DNA of 64,000 nucleotides, from the NCBI GenBank assembly GCA_015057365.1, contig SVEN01000003.1, positions 62,001-126,000 on the forward strand. Direction: 5' to 3'. The translations under genes were made by a program, and so were the position numbers. This stretch comes from Lachnospiraceae bacterium (GTDB taxonomy: Bacteria; Bacillota; Clostridia; Lachnospirales; Lachnospiraceae). The notes below the pieces were generated by a model. That model was given only the letters and a program-made list of their open reading frames with translations. It searched no databases and had not been told where the DNA came from. This document shows, one piece after another, positions 34,011 to 43,350 of the stretch (the stretch's first letter is position 1; each line of letters opens with the position of its first letter).

Positions 34011-34021
34011 GGGTTTGCAAT

Positions 34022-34064
34022 AAAAAAAGGAACCGCCGTCCCTTTGTAAGTAACCGGCAGTTCC
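34022..34064 (-). terminator. Terminator after the PspC gene
   Basis: Stem GGAAC-T-GCCG/CGGC-G-GTTCC with a 16-base loop, followed on the minus strand by seven T. Confidence 0.88.
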
Positions 34065-34080
34065 CGTTCTATGCCTTAGT

Positions 34081-34272
34081 TTACTCCTCCGGCATAATTA
34101 GTGCTGCAATAATATAGGCGATTAATCCGCCGCCTGCACAGAGTGACAACAACACCCAGATTAAACGAACCACCGTCGGGTCCAGGTTTAAATACTCCGC
34201 AAAGCCTCCGCACACACCGCACAACTTTCTGTCATTTCTTGATTTTGCCAATCTCTTATTCTGCATTTCCAT
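34081..34272 (-). CDS. PspC-domain membrane protein
   Basis: A 63-residue PspC domain: KLCGVCGGFAEYLNLDPTVVRLIW in parts (LCGVCGGFAEYL near 17-28, DPTVVRLIWV near 31-40) and a membrane helix ending IAALIMPEE. PspC domains are part of phage-shock-type envelope stress systems. AGGAGATAA precedes the ATG. It follows the DUF4097 gene by 24 bases, and the two form an operon. Confidence 0.93.
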   Translation of the reverse strand: MEMQNKRLAKSRNDRKLCGVCGGFAEYLNLDPTVVRLIWVLLSLCAGGGLIAYIIAALIMPEE

Positions 34273-34296
34273 ACATTTATCTCCTCTCTCTTTTTC

Positions 34297-35136
34297 TTAC
34301 TCGTAAAATCGAACATCCACTTCTCCGATGCCGCATTTTATATCCATCCGGCGCTCCGCCGAAGATGTTCCGTGATTTTGCTTTCCGCTTCCCTCGATAT
34401 TGATATTACCGAATTCGATTTCACCCAATCCGCAATTAAGCTCGCCCCGGTATTCCTCCTGCTCACCACGAACCCGCAGTTCCATGGATCCTACGCCGCA
34501 ATCCGCCGTGGTATCGCCGTCAAAAATACCGGTCACATTCATTTCTCCTACTCCGCACACCAGCTCTGCGTTCATCAAAGCCACATCCTCCGCAAAGAAG
34601 GCGCCTGCACCCACATTAAACCTTGCAAGTTCCGTAGCCGTAAGCCTATCCGCATTTAACTCTCCGGCACCTACCGTCAGATACAGTTTCTTTGCCGTAA
34701 CGTCCTCCATACTGATTTCCGCTGCTCCGAATTCAAACAATGCGCTGTCAAGCTCGGCACCCTTCGGCATCGTAAGCGTTATCTTCTGATTATTGATATC
34801 ATCCTCCATAAACATCTTTGCGGTCCAGTTGTCATTCTGCTTGTAGGACATCTTCAATTCCTCGCCGTTTTGTTCCGTTTCCAACGTTCCGTACTTCAGA
34901 TTTTCAAAATCAACGATGTATTCCGTTCCTTCGCCTTCTAATATTTCTATCGTACAAGCCCCGGCCTCAAACACCAGTGACTTGACCGGCTCCGAGAACA
35001 CGTACGAACCGCTCTGTCTCTCACCCGGTTTTCCCTTCGTCGTATCATTCGACCTTCTCATAATAATCAGTCCCACCGCCAGTAAAATCATTGCGGTTCC
35101 GATTAAAATGAAAACAATTTGCTTTGCATTTTTCAT
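34297..35136 (-). CDS. Membrane-anchored DUF4097 (toastrack) protein
   Basis: A 279-residue protein with one N-terminal membrane helix (residues about 7-26) and an extracytoplasmic beta-helix-like domain made of repeating short strands (TVGAGELNADRLTA, FNVGAGAFFAEDV, VCGVGEMNVTGIF, CGVGSMELRVRG, CGLGEIEFGNI, each a turn with GAG/GVG/GLG). This is the DUF4097/'putative adhesin' family, a partner of PspC and LiaF-type stress systems. The repeated turn of about 20 residues is visible by eye. A sigma-A promoter lies 50 bases upstream. Confidence 0.88.
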   Translation of the reverse strand: MKNAKQIVFILIGTAMILLAVGLIIMRRSNDTTKGKPGERQSGSYVFSEPVKSLVFEAGACTIEILEGEGTEYIVDFENLKYGTLETEQNGEELKMSYKQNDNWTAKMFMEDDINNQKITLTMPKGAELDSALFEFGAAEISMEDVTAKKLYLTVGAGELNADRLTATELARFNVGAGAFFAEDVALMNAELVCGVGEMNVTGIFDGDTTADCGVGSMELRVRGEQEEYRGELNCGLGEIEFGNINIEGSGKQNHGTSSAERRMDIKCGIGEVDVRFYE

Positions 35137-35186
35137 ATACTCCTGCCTCCTATGTGTTCCTTTGCTCTGTCATTCAAGCTGACCTT

Positions 35187-35215
35187 ATTGTATTCTACTT
35201 TTTTCCCGTTTGCAA
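35187..35215 (-). promoter_or_regulatory. Promoter of the DUF4097-pspC operon
   Basis: Minus strand: TTGCAA (35215-35210), 17-base spacer, TACAAT (35192-35187), about 50 bases before the DUF4097 start. Confidence 0.65.
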
Positions 35216-35282
35216 TAGGGTTAACCGTATTCTAATCTAATTCTAATTATCCGGAAACCAGGAACAAAATTTCCTATAAAGT

Positions 35283-35313
35283 AAAAAGCGGTTGCGCTCC
35301 TACACGCAACCGC
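35283..35313 (-). terminator. Terminator after glnN
   Basis: Stem GCGGTTGCG/CGCAACCGC (35288-35313) with an 8-base loop, followed on the minus strand by TTTTTAC. Confidence 0.88.
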
Positions 35314-35334
35314 CGTCTCCTATCTGTCACATTT

Positions 35335-37443
35335 CTACTGTTCAAACAGCAAATCCCCATAGCTCGGTACCGGCCAATCCTTCTTGGCTACCAGCATCTC
35401 CAACTTATCAATCGGGGCACGGAGTGCCTCCATTGCCGGAACCACATCCATACGAAAGTATATGCCCTGCTCCTTGCCCGGTGTCTTCTTTCCGGCCTCT
35501 TCAATACAAGCCTCCAAAGTCTTCTGCGCGGCTCTTGCCTCAACCAGAAGCTCGGAAATCTCGGACAGCATAGAGGTCTGTACGGTTACATCCGCACCCG
35601 GCACTGCCTGACGGATGGTGTTGATGGAGTTAGCCAGCTCCGTGGTATACTGAATTACCGCCGGAATGTACTGCTTTGCGGACATATCCACCATGGTTCT
35701 TGCCTCGATATTCAGCGCCTTGGAATAAATCTCATAAGCCACCTCGGCACGGGAATAAAGCTCCGCCTCGGAAAGTACGTGATGCTTCTCAAAAACACGA
35801 ATCGTCTTCTCACTGATAAGCGCCGGAATAGACTCTACCATAGAAGCGATATTCGGAAGACCTCTTCGCTCTGCTTCCTTTACCCATTCCTCGGAGTAAC
35901 CGTTGCCGTTAAATACGATGCGTTCATGCTTTCTGACAGTCTTTGCGATCAGCTCCTTTACCGCAGACTCAAAGTCCGTTGCCTGCTCCAGTTCATCCGC
36001 AAACTCACAAAGAGCCTCTGCCACAATAGTATTCAATATGGAATTCACACCCGCGATAGACATGGAAGAGCCTACGGTACGGAATTCGAACTTATTTCCG
36101 GTAAATGCAAACGGAGACGTACGATTGCGATCCATTGCATCCTTCTTTAAGGCCGGAAGGGTATGTACACCGGTGTTAAGCTTGCCGCCCTTTTTGGACT
36201 CGGTAGCCTCACCGTTTTCTTTAATCTGTGCCAAAATATCCTCAAGCTGTTCGCCTAGGAAGATGGAAATAATTGCCGGCGGGGCCTCGTGACCGCCCAG
36301 TCTGTGGTCATTGCCCGGACAGGACGCGGAATAACGAAGGAGCTCTGCGTTCTCATCCACCGCCTTTAAGATTGCGGATAGGAACAGCAAAAAGCGGATG
36401 TTCTCATGAGGCTTCTTACTCGGCTTAAACAGATTCTCGCCGGTATCCGTTACAATGGACCAGTTATTATGCTTACCGGAACCGTTTACGCCCTTAAACG
36501 GCTTCTCGTGAAGCAAACACTCCATATTGTGACGATTTGCCACCTTCTTCATAACCTCCATAATCAACTGATTATGGTCCGTCGCAATATTGGCAATATC
36601 ATAAATCGGGGCCAGCTCGTGCTGTGCCGGAGCAGCCTCATTGTGCTGAGTCTTAGCAGTAATACCAAGCTTCCACAGCTCTACGTTTAACTCCTTCATG
36701 AAAGAAGCGACCTTCTCCTTTAAGGTACCGAAGTAATGGTCATCCATTTCCTGCCCCTTCGGCGGCATAGCACCGAACAGGGTACGTCCCGTAAAGATAA
36801 GGTCCTTTCTCTTTAAAAACTTTGCACGGTCAACTAAGAAATACTCCTGCTCCGGACCTACGGAACAAGAAATACTCTTTACATCGTCGTTACCGAATAA
36901 TTTCAAAATACGGAGAACCTGGGTATTAAGTGCTTCCATGGAACGAAGAAGCGGTGTCTTTTTATCCAACGCCTCACCCGTATAGGAACAGAAGGCCGTC
37001 GGAATACAAAGAGTAACTCCCGCCGCATCCTCACGAACAAACGCCGGAGAAGTACAGTCCCACGCTGTGTAACCGCGTGCCTCAAAGGTCGCACGAAGAC
37101 CACCGTTCGGAAAACTGGAAGCGTCCGACTCACCCTTAATGAGCTCTTTTCCGGAAAACTCCATCATTACCTTGCCGCCCGGTGCCGGAGTAATAAATGC
37201 ATCATGCTTTTCCGCAGTAATGCCGGTCATCGGCTGGAACCAATGAGAATAATGGGTAGCTCCCTTCTCGATTGCCCAGTCCTTCATGGCATTCGCTACC
37301 ACTTCTGCCACCTGCGCATCCAGCTCTTCCCCGTTTTCAATTGTCTTTTTCAGTGCTGCATATGTTTCTTCCGGAAGGCGCTCCGCCATGACCGTGTCAT
37401 TAAACACGTCAATTCCGAAAAAATCCGTTACCTTTTCTGACAT
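35335..37443 (-). CDS. glnN: Glutamine synthetase, type III
   Basis: GSIII makes glutamine from glutamate, ammonia and ATP. The 702-residue length is that of type III enzymes, roughly 250 residues longer than types I and II. The N-terminus has [16 protein letters not shown], followed by [31 protein letters not shown] in parts, the catalytic GPEQEYFL near residue 208, and the substrate loop [13 protein letters not shown] near 325. The ATG at 37443 is chosen because GGGAG lies 9 bases upstream. It follows mscS by 27 bases and is probably cotranscribed. Confidence 0.96.
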   Translation of the reverse strand: MSEKVTDFFGIDVFNDTVMAERLPEETYAALKKTIENGEELDAQVAEVVANAMKDWAIEKGATHYSHWFQPMTGITAEKHDAFITPAPGGKVMMEFSGKELIKGESDASSFPNGGLRATFEARGYTAWDCTSPAFVREDAAGVTLCIPTAFCSYTGEALDKKTPLLRSMEALNTQVLRILKLFGNDDVKSISCSVGPEQEYFLVDRAKFLKRKDLIFTGRTLFGAMPPKGQEMDDHYFGTLKEKVASFMKELNVELWKLGITAKTQHNEAAPAQHELAPIYDIANIATDHNQLIMEVMKKVANRHNMECLLHEKPFKGVNGSGKHNNWSIVTDTGENLFKPSKKPHENIRFLLFLSAILKAVDENAELLRYSASCPGNDHRLGGHEAPPAIISIFLGEQLEDILAQIKENGEATESKKGGKLNTGVHTLPALKKDAMDRNRTSPFAFTGNKFEFRTVGSSMSIAGVNSILNTIVAEALCEFADELEQATDFESAVKELIAKTVRKHERIVFNGNGYSEEWVKEAERRGLPNIASMVESIPALISEKTIRVFEKHHVLSEAELYSRAEVAYEIYSKALNIEARTMVDMSAKQYIPAVIQYTTELANSINTIRQAVPGADVTVQTSMLSEISELLVEARAAQKTLEACIEEAGKKTPGKEQGIYFRMDVVPAMEALRAPIDKLEMLVAKKDWPVPSYGDLLFEQ

Positions 37444-37470
37444 ACCGGTAATCTCCCTCATTTTAGTCTA

Positions 37471-38292
37471 TTACTTATTCTTAATCATAACATCCAGCTG
37501 GTTAAACGGAATGCTGATGCCTGCCGCATCGAACTTCTCCTTAATCTGTTCGGTAGCTTCCCACTTCGCAGTCCAGTAATCCTCTGCCTTTACCCAGAAA
37601 CGAAGACCTAAATCAATAGAGCTGGCTTCATAACTGTTCACATACACCTGTACCGGATGTGCTTCATCTTCAAAAGAATACTCCAAATTGGAACCGATGT
37701 CAAATAAAATCGTTTTTACCCTCTTAATATCGGTGCTGTAATCCACAGAAGCTACCAAATCAATACGACGGGTAGGCTCATGGCTGACATTCACCAAATC
37801 GCTGTTGGAAAGGGAACCGTTCGGCAACACTACCAGACGATTATCCGTAGTAAGGAGCTTCGTGTAGAAAATATCGATACCGACAACCGTACCTTCCAGA
37901 CCCTTTGCCACGATATAATCACCGATCTTAAACGGCTTCAGAATCAAAATCAGCACGCCGCCGGCAAAATTGGAAAGGCTACCCTGTAATGCCAAACCGA
38001 TTGCCACACCGGCAGAAGCAAACACTGCCGCAATGGAGGTAGTTTCAATGCCTACCGTGCCAATCAAAACCACAATCAGAATCGCATATAATGCAATACG
38101 AACCAAAGACATCAAAAAGCTTTGTACACCATCATCCACATTGCTCTTCTCCAAGCCCTTCTTTGTCAGCTTTAAAGCAAGCTCAATTACCTTCTTCCCG
38201 ATAAACCAGATTAAAAGCGCAAGGATAATCACCTTAAGCACATTAAAAATCACCGGCCATGCTGCCGTAAAAAATGATGTAATAACTTCCAT
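37471..38292 (-). CDS. Small-conductance mechanosensitive channel (MscS family)
   Basis: A 273-residue MscS-type channel that opens under membrane tension to release solutes. It has three membrane segments and the pore-lining helix and following loop GVAIGLALQGSLSNFAGGVL in parts (GVAIGLALQGSL near 94-105, NFAGGVLIL near 107-115), then the beta domain GDYIVAKGLEGTVVGID. Length is that of E. coli MscS. AGGAGG lies upstream of the ATG. Linkage to glnN may reflect the role of glutamine/glutamate as osmolytes; this is inference. Confidence 0.94.
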   Translation of the reverse strand: MEVITSFFTAAWPVIFNVLKVIILALLIWFIGKKVIELALKLTKKGLEKSNVDDGVQSFLMSLVRIALYAILIVVLIGTVGIETTSIAAVFASAGVAIGLALQGSLSNFAGGVLILILKPFKIGDYIVAKGLEGTVVGIDIFYTKLLTTDNRLVVLPNGSLSNSDLVNVSHEPTRRIDLVASVDYSTDIKRVKTILFDIGSNLEYSFEDEAHPVQVYVNSYEASSIDLGLRFWVKAEDYWTAKWEATEQIKEKFDAAGISIPFNQLDVMIKNK

Positions 38293-38384
38293 CTTTTGTT
38301 CCTCCTGTTTCCTTTGTTTTGTAATAGTATATTCCCTAAGCGTTTCGACCCCTTTTTACACACATTCCTCATGTTTTCCGAAAA

Positions 38385-40727
38385 CTACTTTGTCGTCGGC
38401 TTTGCTTCCTTCTTTGCAGGAACCTTCTTAGTCGCAACCTTCGTCTCCTTCTTTGCCGCCGGTTTTTTCTCTGCGGATTTCGTCTCCTTCTTTGCGGTTG
38501 TTTTCTTCGCCGCAGCCTTCTTCGGCACTACCTCTTCACAGGAAAATACCATCATGGAAAGGCCCGGAATCGTCAGTTCGATGGAATTATCACGATTGTT
38601 CCAGTTCACCGGTTTGGAGGTCTTTACACGAGGATTTCCCTCTCCGTTTCCGCCGAACTCCGGCTTACTGCTGTTAAAAATCTCTTTAAATTTACCTGCA
38701 AACGGCACGCCGACGCGGTAGTCCGTATGCGTCACCGGGGTAAAATTGCATACTACCAAAAGCTGCTCCTTACTATCCTTAGAACGACGCAAGAAAGTAA
38801 TAATGCTTCGGTCCGCATCCATGCAGTCAATCCACTCAAAGCCCTCCTGCACGTAATCGCCCTCGTACAACGCCGGATGAGACGTATACAAATGATTTAA
38901 GGCCTTGTAGTAGGCTTGCATCTGACGATGTGATTCATACTGATCAACAAGCTCCCACTCCAAACTCTTAGCCTCGTTCCACTCCGCAAACTGAGCGAAA
39001 TCCTGTCCCATAAACAACAACTTCTTACCCGGATGAGTCATCATATATCCATACGCCGCACGAAGATTATCAAACTTCTGCTCATAGGTACCCGGCATCT
39101 TATTCACCATGGAGCCCTTGCCGTGTACCACCTCATCGTGAGACAACACCAGTACAAAATTCTCACTGAGCGCATACATAATGCTGAAGGTTAATGCACC
39201 CTGATTTCCCTTACGGTATACCGGGTCCGCCTTCATATAGTTGGTAAAGTCATTCATCCAACCCATGTTCCATTTATAGTCAAAGCCGAGACCGTCATCC
39301 TCCACAGCATGAGTCACCTTCGGCCATGCCGTAGACTCCTCTGCGATCATAACAACACCCGGATTGCGCTTCTTCATCATGGAATTGAGATGCTTAAACA
39401 ACTCAATAGCCTCTAAATTCTCATTCCCGCCGTACTTGTTGGCAACCCATTCGCCATCCTGTTTTCCGTAATCCAGATACAGCATAGACGCCACAGCATC
39501 AATGCGGATGCCGTCTGCATGGAACTCCTCTGCCCAATACATGGCATTAGCAATCAGGAAATTGGACACCTGCGGTCTGCCGTAATTAAAAATCAATGTT
39601 CCCCAATGCGGGTGGCTTCCCTGGCGAGGGTCCTTATGCTCATAAAGACAAGTACCGTCAAACTCCGCAAGTCCGAATGTGTCACGCGGGAAATGCGCCG
39701 GTACCCAATCCAATATTACACCGATTCCCTTCTCATGCATATAGTTTATAAAAAACTTAAAATCCTCCGGTGTACCGTATCGTGCCGTCGGTGCATAATA
39801 CCCTGTCACCTGATACCCCCAGGAACCGTCAAACGGATGCTCCATTACCGGCAGAAGCTCGATATGCGTATATCCCATGTCTTTTACATATTTTGCTACC
39901 ATCACCGCCAGTTCGCGGTAATTATAAAAGCTGCCGTCTTCCTCCGTCGGCTTTTTAAATGAACCGAGGTGAATCTCATAAACAGACATCGGCTTTTCCT
40001 TGGAAGTAGCTTTTGCCTTTTCTTTCTGCCATTCCGCATCTTTCCAAACAAAGTCAGAGGAAGCGGCCACTACAGATGCGGTATCCGGTCTCTTCTGTGC
40101 TGCAAAGGCATATGGATCGGCCTTAAGCACGGAAAGTCCGCCTTTCACCCTTATCTCGTACTTATAAATATCTCCCGGCTTTACACCCGGTACAAACAGC
40201 TCGAAAATTCCGTACTTTTCATGGCGATGCATCGGAAGACGTCTGCCGTCCCAGAAATTAAAATCGCCCACAACACTGACACGAATCGCATTCGGTGCCC
40301 ACACCGCGAAACGTACACCGTCCACTCCGTCTATCGTCATCGGGTGCGCTCCCAGCATTTTATACGCCTCATAGTGAGTCCCTTCGGAAAATTGTGCCAT
40401 ATCCTCTTCGGACAAGGACGTACCGAAACGATACACATCCTCCTCCTCTACCGTTCCCGAATCATACGTCACACGATATCGGTATATTTTCACAGACTTC
40501 TTCTCCAGAAGAGCGGCAAAAAAACCGCTTTCATCGGCGCACTCCATCGGATATTCCTTCCCGGCGGCAAGTACGCTTACACCTGACGCCTCCGGAAAAT
40601 ACGCCTGAATCAAGGTACCGTTTTCAGTCCTATGTGCGCCCAAAAAATCATAAGGCTTGTCCTCTTCCGCATAGACTACGGCTTCGATTCTACCCCAATG
40701 CATCATGTCGTACAAATTTTTCTCCAT
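38385..40727 (-). CDS. glgB: 1,4-alpha-glucan branching enzyme with lysine-rich tail
   Basis: GlgB makes alpha-1,6 branches in glycogen. The 780-residue protein has an N1 domain (about 1-105), a CBM48 domain (about 115-220) and a GH13 catalytic barrel. Catalytic residues are visible: Asp410 in GIRIDAVAS, Glu463 in MIAEESTAW and Asp531 in LSHDEVVHG. A C-terminal beta domain ends near residue 732. The last 46 residues are a basic tail with 18 lysines in Ala-Lys-Lys/Pro-Ala-Lys-Lys type repeats, resembling histone H1 tails; normal GlgB ends before this. No other glycogen genes are near. AGGAGGG-like sequence precedes the ATG. Confidence 0.94.
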   Translation of the reverse strand: MEKNLYDMMHWGRIEAVVYAEEDKPYDFLGAHRTENGTLIQAYFPEASGVSVLAAGKEYPMECADESGFFAALLEKKSVKIYRYRVTYDSGTVEEEDVYRFGTSLSEEDMAQFSEGTHYEAYKMLGAHPMTIDGVDGVRFAVWAPNAIRVSVVGDFNFWDGRRLPMHRHEKYGIFELFVPGVKPGDIYKYEIRVKGGLSVLKADPYAFAAQKRPDTASVVAASSDFVWKDAEWQKEKAKATSKEKPMSVYEIHLGSFKKPTEEDGSFYNYRELAVMVAKYVKDMGYTHIELLPVMEHPFDGSWGYQVTGYYAPTARYGTPEDFKFFINYMHEKGIGVILDWVPAHFPRDTFGLAEFDGTCLYEHKDPRQGSHPHWGTLIFNYGRPQVSNFLIANAMYWAEEFHADGIRIDAVASMLYLDYGKQDGEWVANKYGGNENLEAIELFKHLNSMMKKRNPGVVMIAEESTAWPKVTHAVEDDGLGFDYKWNMGWMNDFTNYMKADPVYRKGNQGALTFSIMYALSENFVLVLSHDEVVHGKGSMVNKMPGTYEQKFDNLRAAYGYMMTHPGKKLLFMGQDFAQFAEWNEAKSLEWELVDQYESHRQMQAYYKALNHLYTSHPALYEGDYVQEGFEWIDCMDADRSIITFLRRSKDSKEQLLVVCNFTPVTHTDYRVGVPFAGKFKEIFNSSKPEFGGNGEGNPRVKTSKPVNWNNRDNSIELTIPGLSMMVFSCEEVVPKKAAAKKTTAKKETKSAEKKPAAKKETKVATKKVPAKKEAKPTTK

Positions 40728-40758
40728 AGAACCCTCCTATCTGAAGCTTGTCGGCCAC

Positions 40759-41523
40759 TTACTCATTATACCACTGATCGATACCGGACTCCTCGTCGGT
40801 CACTTCCTCTACCGGCATATAACGCTTAAAAATACGTTCCATCGGAAACGATGCCAGAATCGTATATATCCCCGGCACAACAAACATCAGCGGCGGCATA
40901 TAAAAGAACGATAAATACATCAGTACACCGCTACCGATAAACATCACCGCCAGAAGCAACGTCCAGCCGATATGGCGAATCGACATAAAAAACGCCCACT
41001 TAATTAAATTCTTTATAGTTACCGTAAAACGGGACAATACCGGGAAAATATAAATCACCGAAAAAATGGTGAAAACTACAAGTACAAGAAACGCACCCAG
41101 CATCATACCGCCCATCTTGGAGCCGCTTGCCGAGGTCTCCCATAAGTAGAAAAAGTCAATGATTGCAAGGATGGTCAACACCTCGTAAATGAATCCCAGA
41201 ATTACACCCTGCTTAAAGTTCAGCTTAAAGGAACGGAAAAACTCTTTAAACATATAACTGCGTTCCCTACGGATTACCTTTACTACCGTGTAATAAAATG
41301 CCGTGCTGGCAGGACCGATTAAGGTGGTAAGGGCCGCAGCAAGCACTAAAAGAACGTAGAATACAAAGCTTCCCGCCTCCACCTTGCCTGTACCGACGCA
41401 GTACCCGGCAACACCTAAGCCGGAAACGCTGAACAACAGCCACGTCACACTGAGCACCAACATATCGAAAATCTTACTCATTAAAACAAAAAACTTATTA
41501 TCCGCACTGAAAAACTTAGCCAT
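40759..41523 (-). CDS. YesL-type (DUF624) membrane protein
   Basis: A 254-residue protein with about six membrane segments, starting FFSADNKFFVLMSKIFDMLVLSVTWLLFS in parts. The opening F-x-N-x-x-F..L-x-x-I-x-D-x-x-x-L-x-x-x-W pattern and the ALTTLIGPASTAFYY segment are typical of YesL/DUF624. In Bacillus yesL lies in a pectin-use operon, but the family is widespread in sugar-use regions; here it follows glgB by 32 bases in reverse order (yesL first is downstream). Function unknown. Confidence 0.9.
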   Translation of the reverse strand: MAKFFSADNKFFVLMSKIFDMLVLSVTWLLFSVSGLGVAGYCVGTGKVEAGSFVFYVLLVLAAALTTLIGPASTAFYYTVVKVIRRERSYMFKEFFRSFKLNFKQGVILGFIYEVLTILAIIDFFYLWETSASGSKMGGMMLGAFLVLVVFTIFSVIYIFPVLSRFTVTIKNLIKWAFFMSIRHIGWTLLLAVMFIGSGVLMYLSFFYMPPLMFVVPGIYTILASFPMERIFKRYMPVEEVTDEESGIDQWYNE

Positions 41524-41618
41524 TTATCTTATCCTTCCTTTTATCCTGCCACAGTTCACGCGTTCCCCTAATTACACATTTGCCTGTGCTTTATTATTCT
41601 AATCCATTCTATCACATT

Positions 41619-43337
41619 TTACTGAAACTGTGAAGCATAAAGTTTATAATAGAATCCCTGTTTTTGCATTAATTCGGCATGAGTTCCGCTTTCCTCGATA
41701 TTGCCGTTATTCACCACAATAATCTTATCCGCATTTTGTATGGTAGACAAGCGGTGTGCAATGACAAAACAGGTCTTTCCTTCCATTAGCTTTAACATTG
41801 CCGCCCGGATACGAAGCTCTGTTCTCGTATCTACGTTTGACGTTGCCTCGTCCAAAATCAGCATCTTTGCCTCGGACAGCATGGCTCTGGCAATGGTCAG
41901 AAGCTGCTTCTGTCCCTTGGAAAGATTGACACCGTCCTCCGTAATCACGGTATCATAGCCTTCCGGAAGACGCTTTACAAACTCATGAACACCGGCCGCC
42001 TTTGCCGCCGCAATGACCTCTTCTCTGGTGGCACCTTCTCTGCCGTAGGCAATATTCTCATGCACCGTTCCTTCAAATACCCAGGTGTCCTGCAACACCA
42101 TAGCATAAGAGGAACGCAGGCTCTTCATGGTTACCTCACGGTTCTCGTGACCGTCAATGCGGATCTCGCCGCTCTGTGGATCATAAAAGCGCATGAGAAG
42201 ATTGATAATCGTTGTCTTTCCGGCGCCGGTCGGTCCTACGATAGCCACCAGTTCTCCGGCCTTTGCCTCCATGGACCAGTTCCTTATAATCGGCTTTTCC
42301 GGCACATAGGAAAAGTCCACGTTTTTCATGGTAACGTTTCCCTTTACTCCGGCAAGCTCTGTCGCTCCGTAAATATCCTCTGCCTCCGCCGGCTCCTCAA
42401 TGACACGGAATACACGCTCCGCCGCGGACAGTGCCGACTGGATTTCGCTGACTACATTGGCCAGCTCGTTAATCGGTCCCGAAAACTTACGAGAATACAG
42501 CACAAAGGAAGAAATATCACCGAGGGATAATTTCTTTAACAAATACAGCACCGAACCTGCCACCGTCACCGCCGTCAGGGAACAGTTATTGATAAAGTTT
42601 ACCGTCGGTCCGATCATACTGCCGTAATATTCCGCATTGTAGTATGCCGTCACCGCTTCCTCGTTCTTTTCATCAAACCGATCTGTCATGACCTGTTCCT
42701 TGGCATAGGCCTGAATGGTTTTCTGACCGGTAATCAGCTCCTCCACCATACCGTTTAACTCACCGGCCTTGGCAGAACGCTTCCGGAACATCGGCTTTGT
42801 CTTCTTTGCCATAAAACGGGTATAGTAAACGGACAGCGGTATCATCAAAAACATCACCACCACAAGAGGCGGCGAAATAATCACCATCATCACCAGCGAG
42901 CCGATAACCGTAACAAGGCCTGCCACCACCTGAACGAAATCATTGGACACCGACGTGGAAATCACATCAATATCGTAAGATACGCGGCTGATAATGTCGC
43001 CCGCCTGGTTCCGGTCGAAGTAGCTCACCGGAAGGGACAATAACCGATCAAACACCTGCTGGCGCATCCGCGCCGCCATACGCTGGGCAATCCGCAGCAT
43101 CAGAATCGACAATGCATAGGAAAGCAGTGCGGAAACCACATAAAAGGCAATCATAAGCCCCGCATAATACCAGACCGTATCAAAATCCACCCTGCCCTTT
43201 CCAAGGGCAATGGCATCCACCGCCTTACCGGATAAGGACGGCCCTACCAGCGCAAACAGATTACTGGAAATTGCCAGTACCAGAGCAAGCAGCAGATGAT
43301 ATTTAAAATTCGCCATATAACGTAATAATCGTTTCAT
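41619..43337 (-). CDS. ABC exporter half-transporter, consensus ATPase subunit
   Basis: A 572-residue exporter with a six-helix membrane domain and a C-terminal ATPase. Walker A is GPTGAGKTT at 368-376, Walker B LILDE at 493-497 with the catalytic glutamate, and the signature is LSKGQ at 472-476 instead of LSGGQ. It follows its partner (43351) by 13 bases. The two together look like a heterodimeric multidrug-type exporter in which this subunit contributes the normal Walker B. Confidence 0.93.
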   Translation of the reverse strand: MKRLLRYMANFKYHLLLALVLAISSNLFALVGPSLSGKAVDAIALGKGRVDFDTVWYYAGLMIAFYVVSALLSYALSILMLRIAQRMAARMRQQVFDRLLSLPVSYFDRNQAGDIISRVSYDIDVISTSVSNDFVQVVAGLVTVIGSLVMMVIISPPLVVVMFLMIPLSVYYTRFMAKKTKPMFRKRSAKAGELNGMVEELITGQKTIQAYAKEQVMTDRFDEKNEEAVTAYYNAEYYGSMIGPTVNFINNCSLTAVTVAGSVLYLLKKLSLGDISSFVLYSRKFSGPINELANVVSEIQSALSAAERVFRVIEEPAEAEDIYGATELAGVKGNVTMKNVDFSYVPEKPIIRNWSMEAKAGELVAIVGPTGAGKTTIINLLMRFYDPQSGEIRIDGHENREVTMKSLRSSYAMVLQDTWVFEGTVHENIAYGREGATREEVIAAAKAAGVHEFVKRLPEGYDTVITEDGVNLSKGQKQLLTIARAMLSEAKMLILDEATSNVDTRTELRIRAAMLKLMEGKTCFVIAHRLSTIQNADKIIVVNNGNIEESGTHAELMQKQGFYYKLYASQFQ

Positions 43338-43350
43338 CCTCGCTCACCCC

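Noticed and set aside
32152-34020. Longer argS start at 34020
   Set aside because: The extension runs through the argS promoter and is AT-rich without a ribosome-binding site; the ATG at 33927 matches the usual N-terminus.
33928-34080. Possible T-box leader upstream of argS
   Set aside because: The region contains a simple promoter and the PspC terminator; too short for a T-box and no conserved T-box sequence seen.
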